A stretch of DNA of 64,000 nucleotides from Bradyrhizobium lablabi (GCF_900141755.1 NZ_LT670844.1:6296501-6360500); one strand, 5' to 3'; counted from the stretch's first letter, positions 26,093-35,800 are shown. Notes: generated from the letters alone by a model not told the origin. Numbers and translations: made by a program.

Positions 26093-26878
26093 ATGCGCGA
26101 TCGCCTGATCTTTGCCGGCCAACTTTTATTCACGCTGCTGGTCGCCGCGTTCCTCGTGGTGCCTGCGATTCTCTCGATCATCGCCGGCGTCACCGTGAAT
26201 TACTTCCGCGGCATCTCCTCGGGCGTGACGCTGCAATGGGTATTCCAGGTCTGGGATCTCTATGCCGGCACCATCCTGTTGTCGTTCGTGATCGCCTTGG
26301 CGACGCTTGCCGTGACGCTGGTGGCCGGGGTTCCGTCTGCGTATGCCTTGCATGTGCGGGGAGGGCGGCTGTCGCGCGTGATCGAGGAAATCATCACCTT
26401 GCCGCTTGCGATCCCCGGGCTCGCGCTGGCGCTGGCGCTGCTGCTCACCTATCAGGGTTTTAGCGATTTTCGCCGCTCCTGGCTGTTCATCCTCACCGGC
26501 CATGTCATCTTCACCATGCCGTTCATGGTGCGCTCGGTGATGGCGGTGTTCGCAACCGTCGACATCAAGACGCTCGACGAGGGCGCGGCTTCGCTCGGTG
26601 CTTCGCCCTGGCGGCGCTTTCGCGACGTCATCGTTCCCAATGCGCTGCCGGGCATCCTCGCCGGCAGCCTGATGGTGGTGACGCTTTCGCTCGGCGAATT
26701 CAACCTGACCTGGATGCTGCACACGCCGCTGACAAAAACGCTGCCAATCGGGCTTGCCGACGCGTACGCCTCGATGCGGCTGGAAGTGGCGTCGGCCTAT
26801 ACGCTGATCTTCTTTGTCATGATCATTCCGCTTCTTGTCGCGATGCAGTTGTTTGCCGACGAGGAGCAGAAAAGATGA
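26093..26878 (+). CDS. ABC transporter permease (PotC-like, second subunit)
   Basis: 261 residues, about six membrane segments, EAA loop DEGAASLGASPWRRFRDVIVPNALPG followed by SLGEFNLTWML. It follows the first permease by 4 bp and overlaps the ATPase start by 4 bp (ATGA at 26875-26878), so the three genes are coupled. PotC-type permeases serve spermidine, thiamine, iron or phosphonate importers; the sequence does not tell which. Confidence 0.9.
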   Translation: MRDRLIFAGQLLFTLLVAAFLVVPAILSIIAGVTVNYFRGISSGVTLQWVFQVWDLYAGTILLSFVIALATLAVTLVAGVPSAYALHVRGGRLSRVIEEIITLPLAIPGLALALALLLTYQGFSDFRRSWLFILTGHVIFTMPFMVRSVMAVFATVDIKTLDEGAASLGASPWRRFRDVIVPNALPGILAGSLMVVTLSLGEFNLTWMLHTPLTKTLPIGLADAYASMRLEVASAYTLIFFVMIIPLLVAMQLFADEEQKR

Positions 26879-27936
26879 GCGCGGCCGCGGGACATGGCGC
26901 CTCGGTGCGGATCGAGAATTGCGGCAAGACGTTTACGGACGGCACGCGCGCGCTTGAGCCCGCAACGCTCGACATCGCGCGCGGCGAGACGCTGGTGCTG
27001 CTCGGCCCCTCCGGCTGCGGCAAGACGACCATGTTGCGCATCATCGCCGGCCTCGAACTGCCCGATCCGGGCGGCCTCGTGTTGTTCGACGACAAGGACA
27101 TGACGTCGGTGCCGATCGAGCGGCGCAATGTCGGCATGGTGTTTCAGTCCTACGCGTTGTTTCCCAACATGAGCGTCGCCGACAATATCGGCTACGGCCT
27201 GAAAATCCGCGGCATGGCAAACGAAGAGCGCACCAAGCGCGTCGCCGAACTGGTGGCGCTGACCAATATTTCGGGGCTCGAAAACCGCCGCATCGACCAG
27301 CTCTCCGGCGGCCAGCGCCAGCGCGTGGCGCTGGCGCGCGCGGTCGCGATCCGGCCCGGCATTCTGCTGCTCGACGAGCCCCTGACCGCGCTCGACGCCG
27401 CACTTCGCGAGCGCCTGCGCGGCGAGCTCAACCGGTTGCTGCGCGCGCTGGGCATCACGACGATCTATGTGACGCATGATCAGGCCGAGGCCATGGAGCT
27501 CGGCGACCGCATCGTCGTCATGCAAAAGGGCACGATTGCCCAGATCGGTAACCCCCGAGATATCTATTTCGCGCCCAAAAATCGCTTCGTGGCCGAATTC
27601 ATTGGCGCCGCGAACATCATCGAGTCGCCCATCGAGCACGGCCATCTCGTGCTGCCGGGCGGGCGGCAGCCGATCGGCGGCGACGCCAGTTTTGGGGCCG
27701 CGGTCGCCATGATCCGCCCCGAGACGATCCGCATCGTCGAGGCCGCAAGCGCGCCGCTGTCGGGCACCATCGACAGCGTCAGCTTTATTGGCGATCGGCA
27801 ACGCATGGTCGTCTCCGGTGCGGCCGGTAAACCTCTCACCGTCGATGCGCCGAATACCGTCAAAGCAGAAGTTGGCGATCGCGTCGGGCTCCTGATCGCG
27901 CCGGACGCGGTCCGCCTGTTGCCGCCGGAGAAATGA
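26875..27936 (+). CDS. ABC transporter ATP-binding protein with TOBE domain (PotA/FbpC/UgpC class)
   Basis: 353 residues. The nucleotide-binding domain comes first: Walker A GPSGCGKT near residue 44, Q-loop VFQSYALFPNMSV, signature LSGGQRQR, Walker B ILLLDEPLTALD, and H-loop VTHDQ. The last 110 residues are a TOBE regulatory domain (MIRPETIRI ... VGLLIAPDAVRLL). This class energises importers for oligosaccharides, glycerol phosphate, spermidine and iron. It completes the 24065-27936 importer and is followed 9 bp later by a metallophosphoesterase, an arrangement also known from glycerophosphodiester systems. Confidence 0.92.
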   Translation: MSAAAGHGASVRIENCGKTFTDGTRALEPATLDIARGETLVLLGPSGCGKTTMLRIIAGLELPDPGGLVLFDDKDMTSVPIERRNVGMVFQSYALFPNMSVADNIGYGLKIRGMANEERTKRVAELVALTNISGLENRRIDQLSGGQRQRVALARAVAIRPGILLLDEPLTALDAALRERLRGELNRLLRALGITTIYVTHDQAEAMELGDRIVVMQKGTIAQIGNPRDIYFAPKNRFVAEFIGAANIIESPIEHGHLVLPGGRQPIGGDASFGAAVAMIRPETIRIVEAASAPLSGTIDSVSFIGDRQRMVVSGAAGKPLTVDAPNTVKAEVGDRVGLLIAPDAVRLLPPEK

Positions 27937-27945
27937 AGAGGCCCG

Positions 27946-28782
27946 ATGCCGCAAAAACCCGTTCGGATCGCGCAGATTTCCGACCTGCACATCAAGGCGC
28001 CCGGAGCGCTCGCCTATGGCCGCGTCGACACGGCGCGCGCGCTGGAGCGCTGCGTCGCCACGTTGAACCAGTTCACCCCAAAACCCGATCTCGTGGTGAT
28101 CTCGGGCGATCTTGCCGATACGCCGACCGCTGAGGAATACGCGCATCTCAAGCACCTGCTGGCGCCGCTGAACATTGCCTTTGCCGGTATTCCCGGCAAT
28201 CACGATTCGCGCGACATGATGCGCGCCGCGCTTCCGCAACATTATGCCTTCGTATCGGGCGCGCTCAATCAGCGCGTTGAGATCGACGGGCTCGATCTCG
28301 TGCTGCTGGATTCGAGCGTGCCGGGCAAACCACATGGCGAGCTCGATGCGCCGACCCTGCAATGGCTTGAGGCAACGCTTGCCTCCGCGCCGGACCGGCC
28401 GGCGCTGTTGTTCCTGCATCATCCGCCGTTTGAAGCGGGCATCTGGCACATGGACCGCCAGAATCTGCAAAATGCCGATGACCTTGCGAGCATCGTCAAG
28501 CGCCATCCGCGCGTGCGATTGATCGCCACAGGCCACGTCCATCGCGCAACGCTTGCGATGTTTGCCGGCGTGCCGACCACGATTTGCCCGGCGCCAAACC
28601 ACGCCGTCGATCTCGATCTGGCGGCGCTGCGCGAGCCGTCGTTCAAGGTCGAGCCGCCGGCCTTTCATCTCCACGCCTGGTTTCCGGGCGAGGGCTTTGG
28701 CAGCGTCGTCACCCATCAGGTCCCGATCGGCGATTTCGACGGCCCGCATCCGTTTTTCGGGCCGGACGGGAAACTGCTGTGA
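27946..28782 (+). CDS. calcineurin-like metallophosphoesterase (class III cyclic nucleotide PDE / GpdQ-like)
   Basis: 278-residue cytosolic binuclear metal phosphodiesterase. All family motifs are present: DLH (Asp13, His15), GD (Asp55), GNHD (Asn85, His86), HHPP, and GHVH. Relatives are CpdA (cAMP phosphodiesterase) and GpdQ (glycerophosphodiesterase). It lies 9 bp behind the importer ATPase, so it probably processes an imported phosphodiester. A cAMP role is possible because a cyclase-domain protein and a Crp-type regulator lie about 10-13 kb away, but gene order favours the transport link. Confidence 0.85.
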   Translation: MPQKPVRIAQISDLHIKAPGALAYGRVDTARALERCVATLNQFTPKPDLVVISGDLADTPTAEEYAHLKHLLAPLNIAFAGIPGNHDSRDMMRAALPQHYAFVSGALNQRVEIDGLDLVLLDSSVPGKPHGELDAPTLQWLEATLASAPDRPALLFLHHPPFEAGIWHMDRQNLQNADDLASIVKRHPRVRLIATGHVHRATLAMFAGVPTTICPAPNHAVDLDLAALREPSFKVEPPAFHLHAWFPGEGFGSVVTHQVPIGDFDGPHPFFGPDGKLL

Positions 28783-29056
28783 ACATGCCGGCAACTCTCG
28801 GGACGATTGACCGGGGGCGGCGCAACGAGCCGCTGGCGCCGTCGACGTAAGACGCCTGGTTCCAAAATCGCAGAAATAAGGTTTTGCTTTTTCCGGAGTT
28901 AGCGATAGCCTGTAAAACCTTAGGTAGCATTTCGACAGTCCTGAGATTTTGCAAGAGCTTTAGCCGGCCGCACCTTCGTAGCGATTCCGCACGGCCTTTT
29001 TCGCCGGAATGAATGTTGCGCCGCGCATTTGAACCAATCGAGCCCGGAGGATTGAC

Positions 29057-32000
29057 GTGGCACGCTCGGTAAAATTGAACAATGCACAAGAGTGGACCGT
29101 CGTAACGACGGCTGCGGGGGGCGCCCGCCGCGCCGCCGGTCGGCGCGCTGCGACTGCGCCTGAAGCCATACCATCGGCATTCCTGGCGCCCGAGGTCGCC
29201 GTCGATCGGGTCATGGAGGTGACGCCGACCGGGACGCGGCGGGCCGCAGGTGTCCCGATGATTGATTTGTCGGTCGTGCCGGATTCAAGCGAGAGATACG
29301 CGCTGGCGATCAGGCATCCATCCGGTGCGCTCACCTTTCACGCACCTGAGCTTGAGACGGGACCGCGGCGGGGACGGGCCGCGGCCGCGGTCAGCTTCCG
29401 GTTTCGCGTCACCTTGCGCGGCGGTCAGGCGACAGCCGGTCGACGCGGCGTCGTGAGCGCGGCCGTCAAGCTAATTCTCCTGAAGGTGGGCAACAAGATC
29501 GTCGACGCCTTGTTGCCGACACTCGCCGCCAAGGCCGAAGCCGCGCTGTGGAAGAAGGCAGGGCTTGCCGAGGGTTGGTTTAAACTCGACGAGGCCTCGT
29601 TGAAGTCGGGCAAATTGCGCCCCGGTGCACCCGGCGGAGCTAGCGCCTCCCGTCGGGCCTTGCTGTTTCTTCATGGCACATTTTCAGACGCGGCTTCGGC
29701 GTTCAAGGGCCTCGCCGAGATGCAGTTCTTTGCGCAGGTGAAGCCGATCTACGGCGAGGAGATATACGCGTTCAACCACTTCACGGTGAGCAAGACGCCG
29801 GAGGAAAACGCCCGCGAATTGCTCGCAGGCCTGCCCAATCGCGAATTCTCGTTCGACGTCATCACCCATTCGCGTGGCGGGTTGGTTGTTCGCAGTCTGG
29901 TCGAGCGCAGGAGCGCGCTGGGGGCTGCTGCGAACCGTTTCAAATTGCGACATGCCGTTCTGGTGGCTTCGCCGAACGATGGAACGCCGCTCGCCACTCC
30001 GAACCGCTGGGAGGCGACGGTGGGTTGGTTCGCCAATCTTCTTGAACTATTCCCCGACAACCCGCTGACTTTCGGGGCCGGTTTCGTGGCGAACGCAATC
30101 GTCTGGATCGCGCAGCGCGCCGCCGGCGGCCTGCCCGGCATTGCATCGATGGACACCGCCGGCGAGATGATCGCCGATTTGCAGGGACCGCCGCCGCCAC
30201 CCGCCTCGGCCTATTCGGCGCTGGTTTCGAACTTCACGCCGACGGGAAATATTATTGAGCGCATGGCCGATGTCGGCGTCGACGCATTCTTCGGCGCCGC
30301 GAATGATCTGGTTGTGCCGAGCGCCGGCGGATGGCTGATCGACCGCGCCGATGGACCTCCGTCAATTCCGCCTGACCGGATTGGCTGCTTTGGGTTCGGC
30401 GGGAATTTTCCATCCGATCTGTCCCCGGTCAATCATCTGAATTTTTTTGGACGCGCCGAGACAGGCAAATTTCTGGCAGAGGCGCTTAGCGGAACGCCGC
30501 ACGGATTGCCGCAAATCAACCCTTCGCTGCCGCTTCCCGACGGCCGAAGCCGACGCGGAATCGCCGAGGTCGCTACCGCCGCGTCTGCCGGGCTCCCGGT
30601 CGCTCCGGCCGTGCTACCGGTCGTCGCTGCCGCGACCGGACCGCGACTGCCGCGCGTTTCGGCCGATCATTCGGTGTTCAGCGATGCCCTGCAGCTCATG
30701 CTCATCGATCCGCAATCGCGTTCGGAGCCGCCGGCCGGCCAAGGCAAACGGAATGGCGGCAATCGAAGCCGCGGGAAGGATGGGCCCGGCATGCCGCAGC
30801 CATATCAATTGCTCGCGACCTATGGAGGTGCCCGCATCGTCCAGCCGTTTACTGCAAGGGGAGGCCAGGAGGGTCAACGCTGGCACGATATCATTGAGAT
30901 GCACGAGCGCATGAAGAAGTACGTCGACGGCGACATCGGCTCGGGCGCGCCGACCGACGACGACCTCATCAACTACGGTACGCTGCTGTTCGATACGCTG
31001 TTCCCGCGTGAGATCAGACGGCTGTATGACGTTGCGCGCTCTCGTGAGCGGGACGGACATCTGAACGTGATTTTCACCTCAATGATCCCATGGGTAGCGG
31101 ACAAGCCGTGGGAATTCGCCTTCGATCCTGACCGGAAGACGTTCCTGGCGACCCAGGAACTGCATTTTATCCGGAACGCCCTGACGGCGGTGCCGGTGCA
31201 GGTGATTCCGCCGAAACCCGGTCCACTGCGTATTCTTGTAGCCGTCGCGCAGCCGATAGGTACCGCAAAGCTCTCTTCGGAACAGGAGGAAGCCGTCATT
31301 CAGCGCGGCTTTCAGCCGCTGATCGAGGCAGGACTCGTTGAACTCGAGGTCCTTCGCGCCACCACACCGACGGCGCTGCACCGCTGGCTTTCTGCCACGA
31401 GCTACGATGTCGTGCATTTCATCGGACATGGCGGTTTTGACGAAGCTAGCGGAGAGGGATATCTCATCTTCGAGGACGATAAAGGGGCGGTGTTCAACGT
31501 CGGCGCGCGAAACGCCTGCGAAATACTTTGTCAACGCGGCATTCGCCTGGTTTTCCTGAATGCGTGCGAAACCGGGCGCGGCGAAGCCCGGGGGACGCCG
31601 AAACGCAAGGCGGATTTCAACCGCGGCATTGCGTCCGCATTGGTGGCAAACGGCGTTCCCGCGGTCGTCGCCAATCAGTTCAGCGTTCGGGACGACGCGG
31701 CGACCGAGTTTTCGCAGCATTTTTACTGGTCGCTGGCGCAGGGCGCTACGTTCGGGAGCGCCGCCCGCGAGGCGCGCATCGCGGTAAACTATTCGACCAG
31801 CCATGACGCCATCGATTGGGCGGTGCCGGTGGTTTACGCGCGCGATCCTGAAGGCCGCATCTGCGTGCAGCGCGAGCTGACGCGCGATGCGATGCGCACG
31901 CCGCTCGTTTCCTCCAGCGCACGAAGCGCCACCGACCAGCACGAATTCCGTGTTGCCGTATGGGACGTCAATCATATATTCCCGGAACTTGAGAACACGG

Positions 32001-32539
32001 TTCGGCGGATGAATGGGGCACAGGGCCGGTTCGGATTTGAAGTCGTTGATATTTCGCTTCCGTTGGGCGCCTGGCAGCAGGTCAAGGGAGATGGGTTGCA
32101 GCTCAACGCCGATATCGCGGCGCGTGGCCTGAACAACAAACGTCAGGAACTTGGCGTCGATTTCCTGTTCTGCATTATCGATAAGCCGATCACTTACAAG
32201 GACGACAAGGTTTACACCGGCTACACCTGCTGGTGGTCGTCTCGCGGGCAGGAGAACATCATTATCTTCGGGGCGGTTTACGACAATAAACCGACCCAAG
32301 GCCCGGGGGCCGATCATCTCGTCGGCAACGCAGTGGTGCAGGGATTGACGGGCATCCTTGCCGACACCGGAACGCATGCGCGCGGGCCGAAGGATTGTCC
32401 GCTGTACTGGAATGACCAACTCGACATGAGTCTCGACATCGGCCCGCAGCGATTCGACAAAGTCTGCGAGCGCAAGCTGAAGAAAATAATACCTCAGGAT
32501 CTGCCAGCATTGAAGGCTCTGCTTTCGGCCTTCGACTAG
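29057..32539 (+). CDS. alpha/beta hydrolase - CHAT protease fusion protein
   Basis: 1160 residues, GTG start at 29057 after CCCGGAGG. Domain order: an N-terminal Ala/Arg-rich region (1-190); an alpha/beta hydrolase (about 199-480) with LFLHGTFSD and the nucleophile elbow THSRGG (Ser272), plus Asp/His candidates in ANDLVVPS and PVNHLNFF; a linker (480-570); a CHAT caspase-like protease (about 580-940) with PWEFAF, HFIGHGG (His791) and LNACETG (Cys837); and a C-terminal module (about 955-1160) I do not recognise. CHAT proteases act in bacterial cell-death and defence pathways. The hydrolase may be the effector or a protein-processing partner. No signal peptide. It stands alone on the plus strand; base use is like its neighbours. 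Confidence 0.85.
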   Translation: MARSVKLNNAQEWTVVTTAAGGARRAAGRRAATAPEAIPSAFLAPEVAVDRVMEVTPTGTRRAAGVPMIDLSVVPDSSERYALAIRHPSGALTFHAPELETGPRRGRAAAAVSFRFRVTLRGGQATAGRRGVVSAAVKLILLKVGNKIVDALLPTLAAKAEAALWKKAGLAEGWFKLDEASLKSGKLRPGAPGGASASRRALLFLHGTFSDAASAFKGLAEMQFFAQVKPIYGEEIYAFNHFTVSKTPEENARELLAGLPNREFSFDVITHSRGGLVVRSLVERRSALGAAANRFKLRHAVLVASPNDGTPLATPNRWEATVGWFANLLELFPDNPLTFGAGFVANAIVWIAQRAAGGLPGIASMDTAGEMIADLQGPPPPPASAYSALVSNFTPTGNIIERMADVGVDAFFGAANDLVVPSAGGWLIDRADGPPSIPPDRIGCFGFGGNFPSDLSPVNHLNFFGRAETGKFLAEALSGTPHGLPQINPSLPLPDGRSRRGIAEVATAASAGLPVAPAVLPVVAAATGPRLPRVSADHSVFSDALQLMLIDPQSRSEPPAGQGKRNGGNRSRGKDGPGMPQPYQLLATYGGARIVQPFTARGGQEGQRWHDIIEMHERMKKYVDGDIGSGAPTDDDLINYGTLLFDTLFPREIRRLYDVARSRERDGHLNVIFTSMIPWVADKPWEFAFDPDRKTFLATQELHFIRNALTAVPVQVIPPKPGPLRILVAVAQPIGTAKLSSEQEEAVIQRGFQPLIEAGLVELEVLRATTPTALHRWLSATSYDVVHFIGHGGFDEASGEGYLIFEDDKGAVFNVGARNACEILCQRGIRLVFLNACETGRGEARGTPKRKADFNRGIASALVANGVPAVVANQFSVRDDAATEFSQHFYWSLAQGATFGSAAREARIAVNYSTSHDAIDWAVPVVYARDPEGRICVQRELTRDAMRTPLVSSSARSATDQHEFRVAVWDVNHIFPELENTVRRMNGAQGRFGFEVVDISLPLGAWQQVKGDGLQLNADIAARGLNNKRQELGVDFLFCIIDKPITYKDDKVYTGYTCWWSSRGQENIIIFGAVYDNKPTQGPGADHLVGNAVVQGLTGILADTGTHARGPKDCPLYWNDQLDMSLDIGPQRFDKVCERKLKKIIPQDLPALKALLSAFD

Positions 32540-32629
32540 AGCTTTATGCCGGCGACATTTTCCGCTGCGCCGATGGCGGGCTGCCGTGAGCGCTCCGCGG
32601 TGATGATGCGACGTGTGTCGATGGCTCGC

Positions 32630-33565
32630 CTAAGGCTTCATCTCGGCGAGCTTGCGGTAGGCCATAGCCGCGGTCCGGATCAGGCGCCGCTCGCGCTTTG
32701 GGCTGAGAAATTGCAAAGGCGCCTGGGCGCCGTCTTGTTGCAGGGCGGCGGCCAGCGAATGGCCCTGGGCATCATCGTTCAGTTGGCCGAGCGATCGTTG
32801 CGCCTTGCGCAGATGTTTTAGCGCCGTCTGTTGCCGTGAAAACCGCTCGTCCGGAAACAGGTCCTCGAAGAATTCGATGGAATAGCTCAGCTTCTTGTTC
32901 AACAGCCGCAGCCGGTGGCGTTTTTTCGTGCCCATTTTTTGAAGCTTGTGGCTCTTCTTCAGAAGCTTCTCCCGCCATCCCCGCAGCCGGCCTGCGCCAA
33001 AGGCCGCGATCGGGGAGGCGCGCTCCTGAGCCGCCTGTCTGCCCTTCTTGATCGACCAGGGTCCGCTCTCCACCCATCCGGACATGGTTTCGATCAGGCG
33101 GCGATACCGCGCCGAGCGCAGCGCCCGCGTCAGTTGGCGATGGCCTTGTTCGCGCTTTTCGTTCCAGCTCCGATAACAGGAAATCGCCTGCGGCCGCGCT
33201 TTGTTGACGGCGCCGAGCCGCTCCATCGCGACGTCCAGATCGCGCACGCCGCCAAGCTGACTGTTGAGCCATTTCAGTTCGGCCTTGATCCGCATCCGCA
33301 TGGGATCATCGATCATCGGCACGAAAAACAGGATCGCGGTGCGCAGCCGCGTCAGCGCGATGCGCATTTGATGCAGTGCGGTCGGATCGCCCCGGCAGGT
33401 GGCCTCGTGGCTTGCGGTCAGGTCGGAGAGATAGCGGCGCGACAGAACCCGAAATACCGTGTCGCACGCCATCTCCGGGTTCAATCGCGGAACGGGGTGA
33501 CGGCGCGGCCGACCCGCCGATACGGCCGGAGCGGCGGCTTTGCTTGCTGGTTTCGGGGCTGGCAT
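32630..33565 (-). CDS. CHAD-domain protein
   Basis: 311 residues, strongly basic. An N-terminal Ala/Pro/Lys tail (1-28) precedes the all-helical CHAD domain with its conserved His/Arg clusters: ALHQMRIALTRLRTA (His65, Arg68), GGVRDLDV and LGQLNDDA. CHAD domains bind inorganic polyphosphate and are often found near polyphosphate or CYTH triphosphatase genes; no CYTH domain or kinase is adjacent here. It converges with the CHAT fusion (90 bp between stops) and is not obviously part of it. Localisation to polyphosphate granules is the family expectation. Confidence 0.87.
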   Translation of the reverse strand: MPAPKPASKAAAPAVSAGRPRRHPVPRLNPEMACDTVFRVLSRRYLSDLTASHEATCRGDPTALHQMRIALTRLRTAILFFVPMIDDPMRMRIKAELKWLNSQLGGVRDLDVAMERLGAVNKARPQAISCYRSWNEKREQGHRQLTRALRSARYRRLIETMSGWVESGPWSIKKGRQAAQERASPIAAFGAGRLRGWREKLLKKSHKLQKMGTKKRHRLRLLNKKLSYSIEFFEDLFPDERFSRQQTALKHLRKAQRSLGQLNDDAQGHSLAAALQQDGAQAPLQFLSPKRERRLIRTAAMAYRKLAEMKP

Positions 33566-33612
33566 CGCTGTGCTGCGCGGTCAGGGTGAAGTCGTCATCT
33601 ACAGGCTACCCT

Positions 33613-34596
33613 TTAGGGTTTGAGGACTGCGGCCCCGAGGATTTGCCCGGTGCGCAGTCTTGTCAGGACGTCGTTAGCCTCGGCAAGCGGGAAGGCGGTG
33701 GTCTGTGTTCTTATCCCAGCCTGCGGGACAATTTTGAGGAAATCCAGCCCGTCCTGGCGGGTCAGGTTCGCAACCGACACCAATTGGCGTTCTTCCCACA
33801 GAATGCGGTAGGGAAAGCTCGGAATATCGCTCATGTGAATTCCGGCGCAGACCACCTTGCCGCCCTTGCGCACCGCACGCAGCGCCGCCGGCACCAAGGC
33901 GCCGGCGGGGGCGTAGATGATGGCGGCATCGAGCGGGGCGTCCGGCAACTGGTCCGACGCGCCGGCCCATACCGCCCCCAGGCTGCGGGCAAAATCCTGC
34001 GCCGCGGTATCGCCGGATCGGGTGAAGGCATAGACGGACCGGCCCTGCCAGCGCGCCACCTGGGCAACGATGTGCCCGGCCGCGCCAAACCCATAGATGC
34101 CGAGCCGCTCTGCGCTGCCCGCCTTCACCAGCGAGCGCCAGCCGATCAGGCCGGCGCACAACAAGGGCGCGATCGCAACATCGTCGCCGTCCTCGCCGAG
34201 CAGGAAGGCATAGCGCGCATCAGCAATGGTATGCGTGGCATAGCCGCCGTCGCGCGTATAGCCGCTGAACAGCGGGCGGTCGCACAGGTTCTCCATGCCT
34301 TCCCTGCAGAACCGGCAGACGCCGCAGGTATATCCGAGCCAGGGGATACCGACCCGGTCGCCGATCGCATGCGTCGTGACATTGGGCCCGAGCAGGTCGA
34401 CGCGGCCGACGATTTCATGTCCGGGAATGATGGGATATTTTATGCCGGGAAGTTCGGCATCGACGACATGAAGATCGGTCCGGCAGACGCCGCACGCACG
34501 GACGGTGACGCGAATTTCGCCCTCGCCGGGCTGCGGATCCTCGCGTTCTTGCATCTGCAGGGGCGCCTTCGGAGCCGCTAACACCATTGCACGCAT
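33613..34596 (-). CDS. zinc-dependent alcohol dehydrogenase (AdhA-like)
   Basis: 327 residues, medium-chain dehydrogenase. Catalytic zinc site: CGVCRTD (Cys38) and GHE (His60, Glu61). Structural zinc site: Cys91, Cys94, Cys97, Cys105 in CGVCRFCREGMENLC. Coenzyme fold: GFGAAGH near residue 170. The ATG at 34596 is preceded by CGGAGAA; an upstream in-frame start at 34644 would add 16 unconserved residues. NAD(P)-dependent interconversion of an alcohol and an aldehyde is expected, with broad primary alcohols typical of this group. The amidohydrolase gene lies upstream on the same strand, 116 bp away. Confidence 0.88.
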   Translation of the reverse strand: MRAMVLAAPKAPLQMQEREDPQPGEGEIRVTVRACGVCRTDLHVVDAELPGIKYPIIPGHEIVGRVDLLGPNVTTHAIGDRVGIPWLGYTCGVCRFCREGMENLCDRPLFSGYTRDGGYATHTIADARYAFLLGEDGDDVAIAPLLCAGLIGWRSLVKAGSAERLGIYGFGAAGHIVAQVARWQGRSVYAFTRSGDTAAQDFARSLGAVWAGASDQLPDAPLDAAIIYAPAGALVPAALRAVRKGGKVVCAGIHMSDIPSFPYRILWEERQLVSVANLTRQDGLDFLKIVPQAGIRTQTTAFPLAEANDVLTRLRTGQILGAAVLKP

Positions 34597-34711
34597 ACGG
34601 GTTTCTCCGAACGGGAGGCGGAGCCGGAAGCCGCGCCTGCCCAATCAATATACAGGTAAGCCGGCTGACCCTTGACCCCAATCAAAGTGTGAGGGGATCT
34701 CACGCCCGCGA

Positions 34712-35800
34712 TCAAGCCTCCTTCAGCCCGAACAGGCGCGCGGCGTTGCCGCCCAAAATCGCCGCTTTCTGCCTGTCGGTGAGGGTCGTGGTCGCGAACA
34801 CCTGGTCGACCGGATGCTGTTCCCAGGGGATCGGGTGGTCGGTGCCAAGCATCACCTGGCTGGCGCCGACCTGCGCCACGAGATGCCGCAACCCCTCCGC
34901 GGTAAACACCATCGCGTCGAAATGGAGCTGGTTGAGATATTCCGAGGGCTTCTTTTTCAGCACGATATTCGGACTGCAGCTCTGCGGCGACACGAAGCAG
35001 GCATGATCGCCGCGCGCGGCATAGGACGGCAGAAAGCCGCCGCCATGGGCCGCAATGATCTTCAGGCCGGGGAAGCGGTCGAGCGTTCCCTCGAAAATCA
35101 AGTGCTGCAGGGCGATCGTGGTGTCGAGCGGATTGCCGATGGTGTTCGACAGCCAGCCATTGCCACGGAAGCGCTTGGCGAGCTCCGGCGTGCTTTGCGG
35201 ATGAATGAATAGAACCGCGCCGAGATCTTCGGCCTTGGCCCATATCGGGTGGAATTTCGGATCGGAGAAATCCTCCCCCAGCACGTTGGCGCCGATCGCG
35301 GCGCCGCGCAGGCCCTGCTTCCTGACCGCGGTGTCGAGTTGTTGAACGGCAAGGTCCGGGAACTGCAGCGACAGCGAGGCGAACGCTGCGAACCGGTCCG
35401 GCCGCGAGGCACAGAGCTCCGCCAGTTTCTCGTTGTTCACCTTGACGATCTCGGCGGCGATATCGCGGTCCTTGCCATACCAGAACGGATTGATCGACAG
35501 CACCTCCATGTCGATCGCCATGTCGTCCATTTCCTTCAGGCGCTGCTCGATGACGATGAAGTGCTCCGGCACGCCCTTGACCGGCGGCAGCACCTTGTCG
35601 GCCCCGTCACCCATAAGGGTGATGGCTTCATGAAAATAGCAGTGGGAGTGGACATCGACGGTCAACACGCGTTTGCCGTTGATCTTGACCGGCAGGCGCG
35701 GGGCCCGCGGTTGCGTGTGCGCCGCATCGAGCAGGCCGCAACTGCAGAACGCGATCCCCGTTGCGGCGGCAGTTTTCAAAAAGTTTCTGCGGGTGGTCAT
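34712..35800 (-). CDS. Tat-exported amidohydrolase, ACMSD-like
   Basis: 362 residues. The N-terminus is a twin-arginine signal (MTTRRNFLKTAAATGIAFCS), so the enzyme is probably folded with its metal before export to the periplasm. The amidohydrolase-2 barrel follows: DVHSH with metal ligands His51 and His53, FIHPQ, AAHGGG, and GTDHP with the catalytic Asp. The closest known function is 2-amino-3-carboxymuconate semialdehyde decarboxylase and related decarboxylases or hydrolases. The start at 35800 has GGGAGG 7 bp upstream. It is divergent from a Bug-type binding protein (35986), which may bring the acid substrate. Confidence 0.83.
   Translation of the reverse strand: MTTRRNFLKTAAATGIAFCSCGLLDAAHTQPRAPRLPVKINGKRVLTVDVHSHCYFHEAITLMGDGADKVLPPVKGVPEHFIVIEQRLKEMDDMAIDMEVLSINPFWYGKDRDIAAEIVKVNNEKLAELCASRPDRFAAFASLSLQFPDLAVQQLDTAVRKQGLRGAAIGANVLGEDFSDPKFHPIWAKAEDLGAVLFIHPQSTPELAKRFRGNGWLSNTIGNPLDTTIALQHLIFEGTLDRFPGLKIIAAHGGGFLPSYAARGDHACFVSPQSCSPNIVLKKKPSEYLNQLHFDAMVFTAEGLRHLVAQVGASQVMLGTDHPIPWEQHPVDQVFATTTLTDRQKAAILGGNAARLFGLKEA

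Noticed and set aside
26797..28794. Long minus-strand open frame opposite the ABC ATPase and phosphoesterase
   Set aside because: Low-complexity shadow of two well-defined genes on the plus strand.
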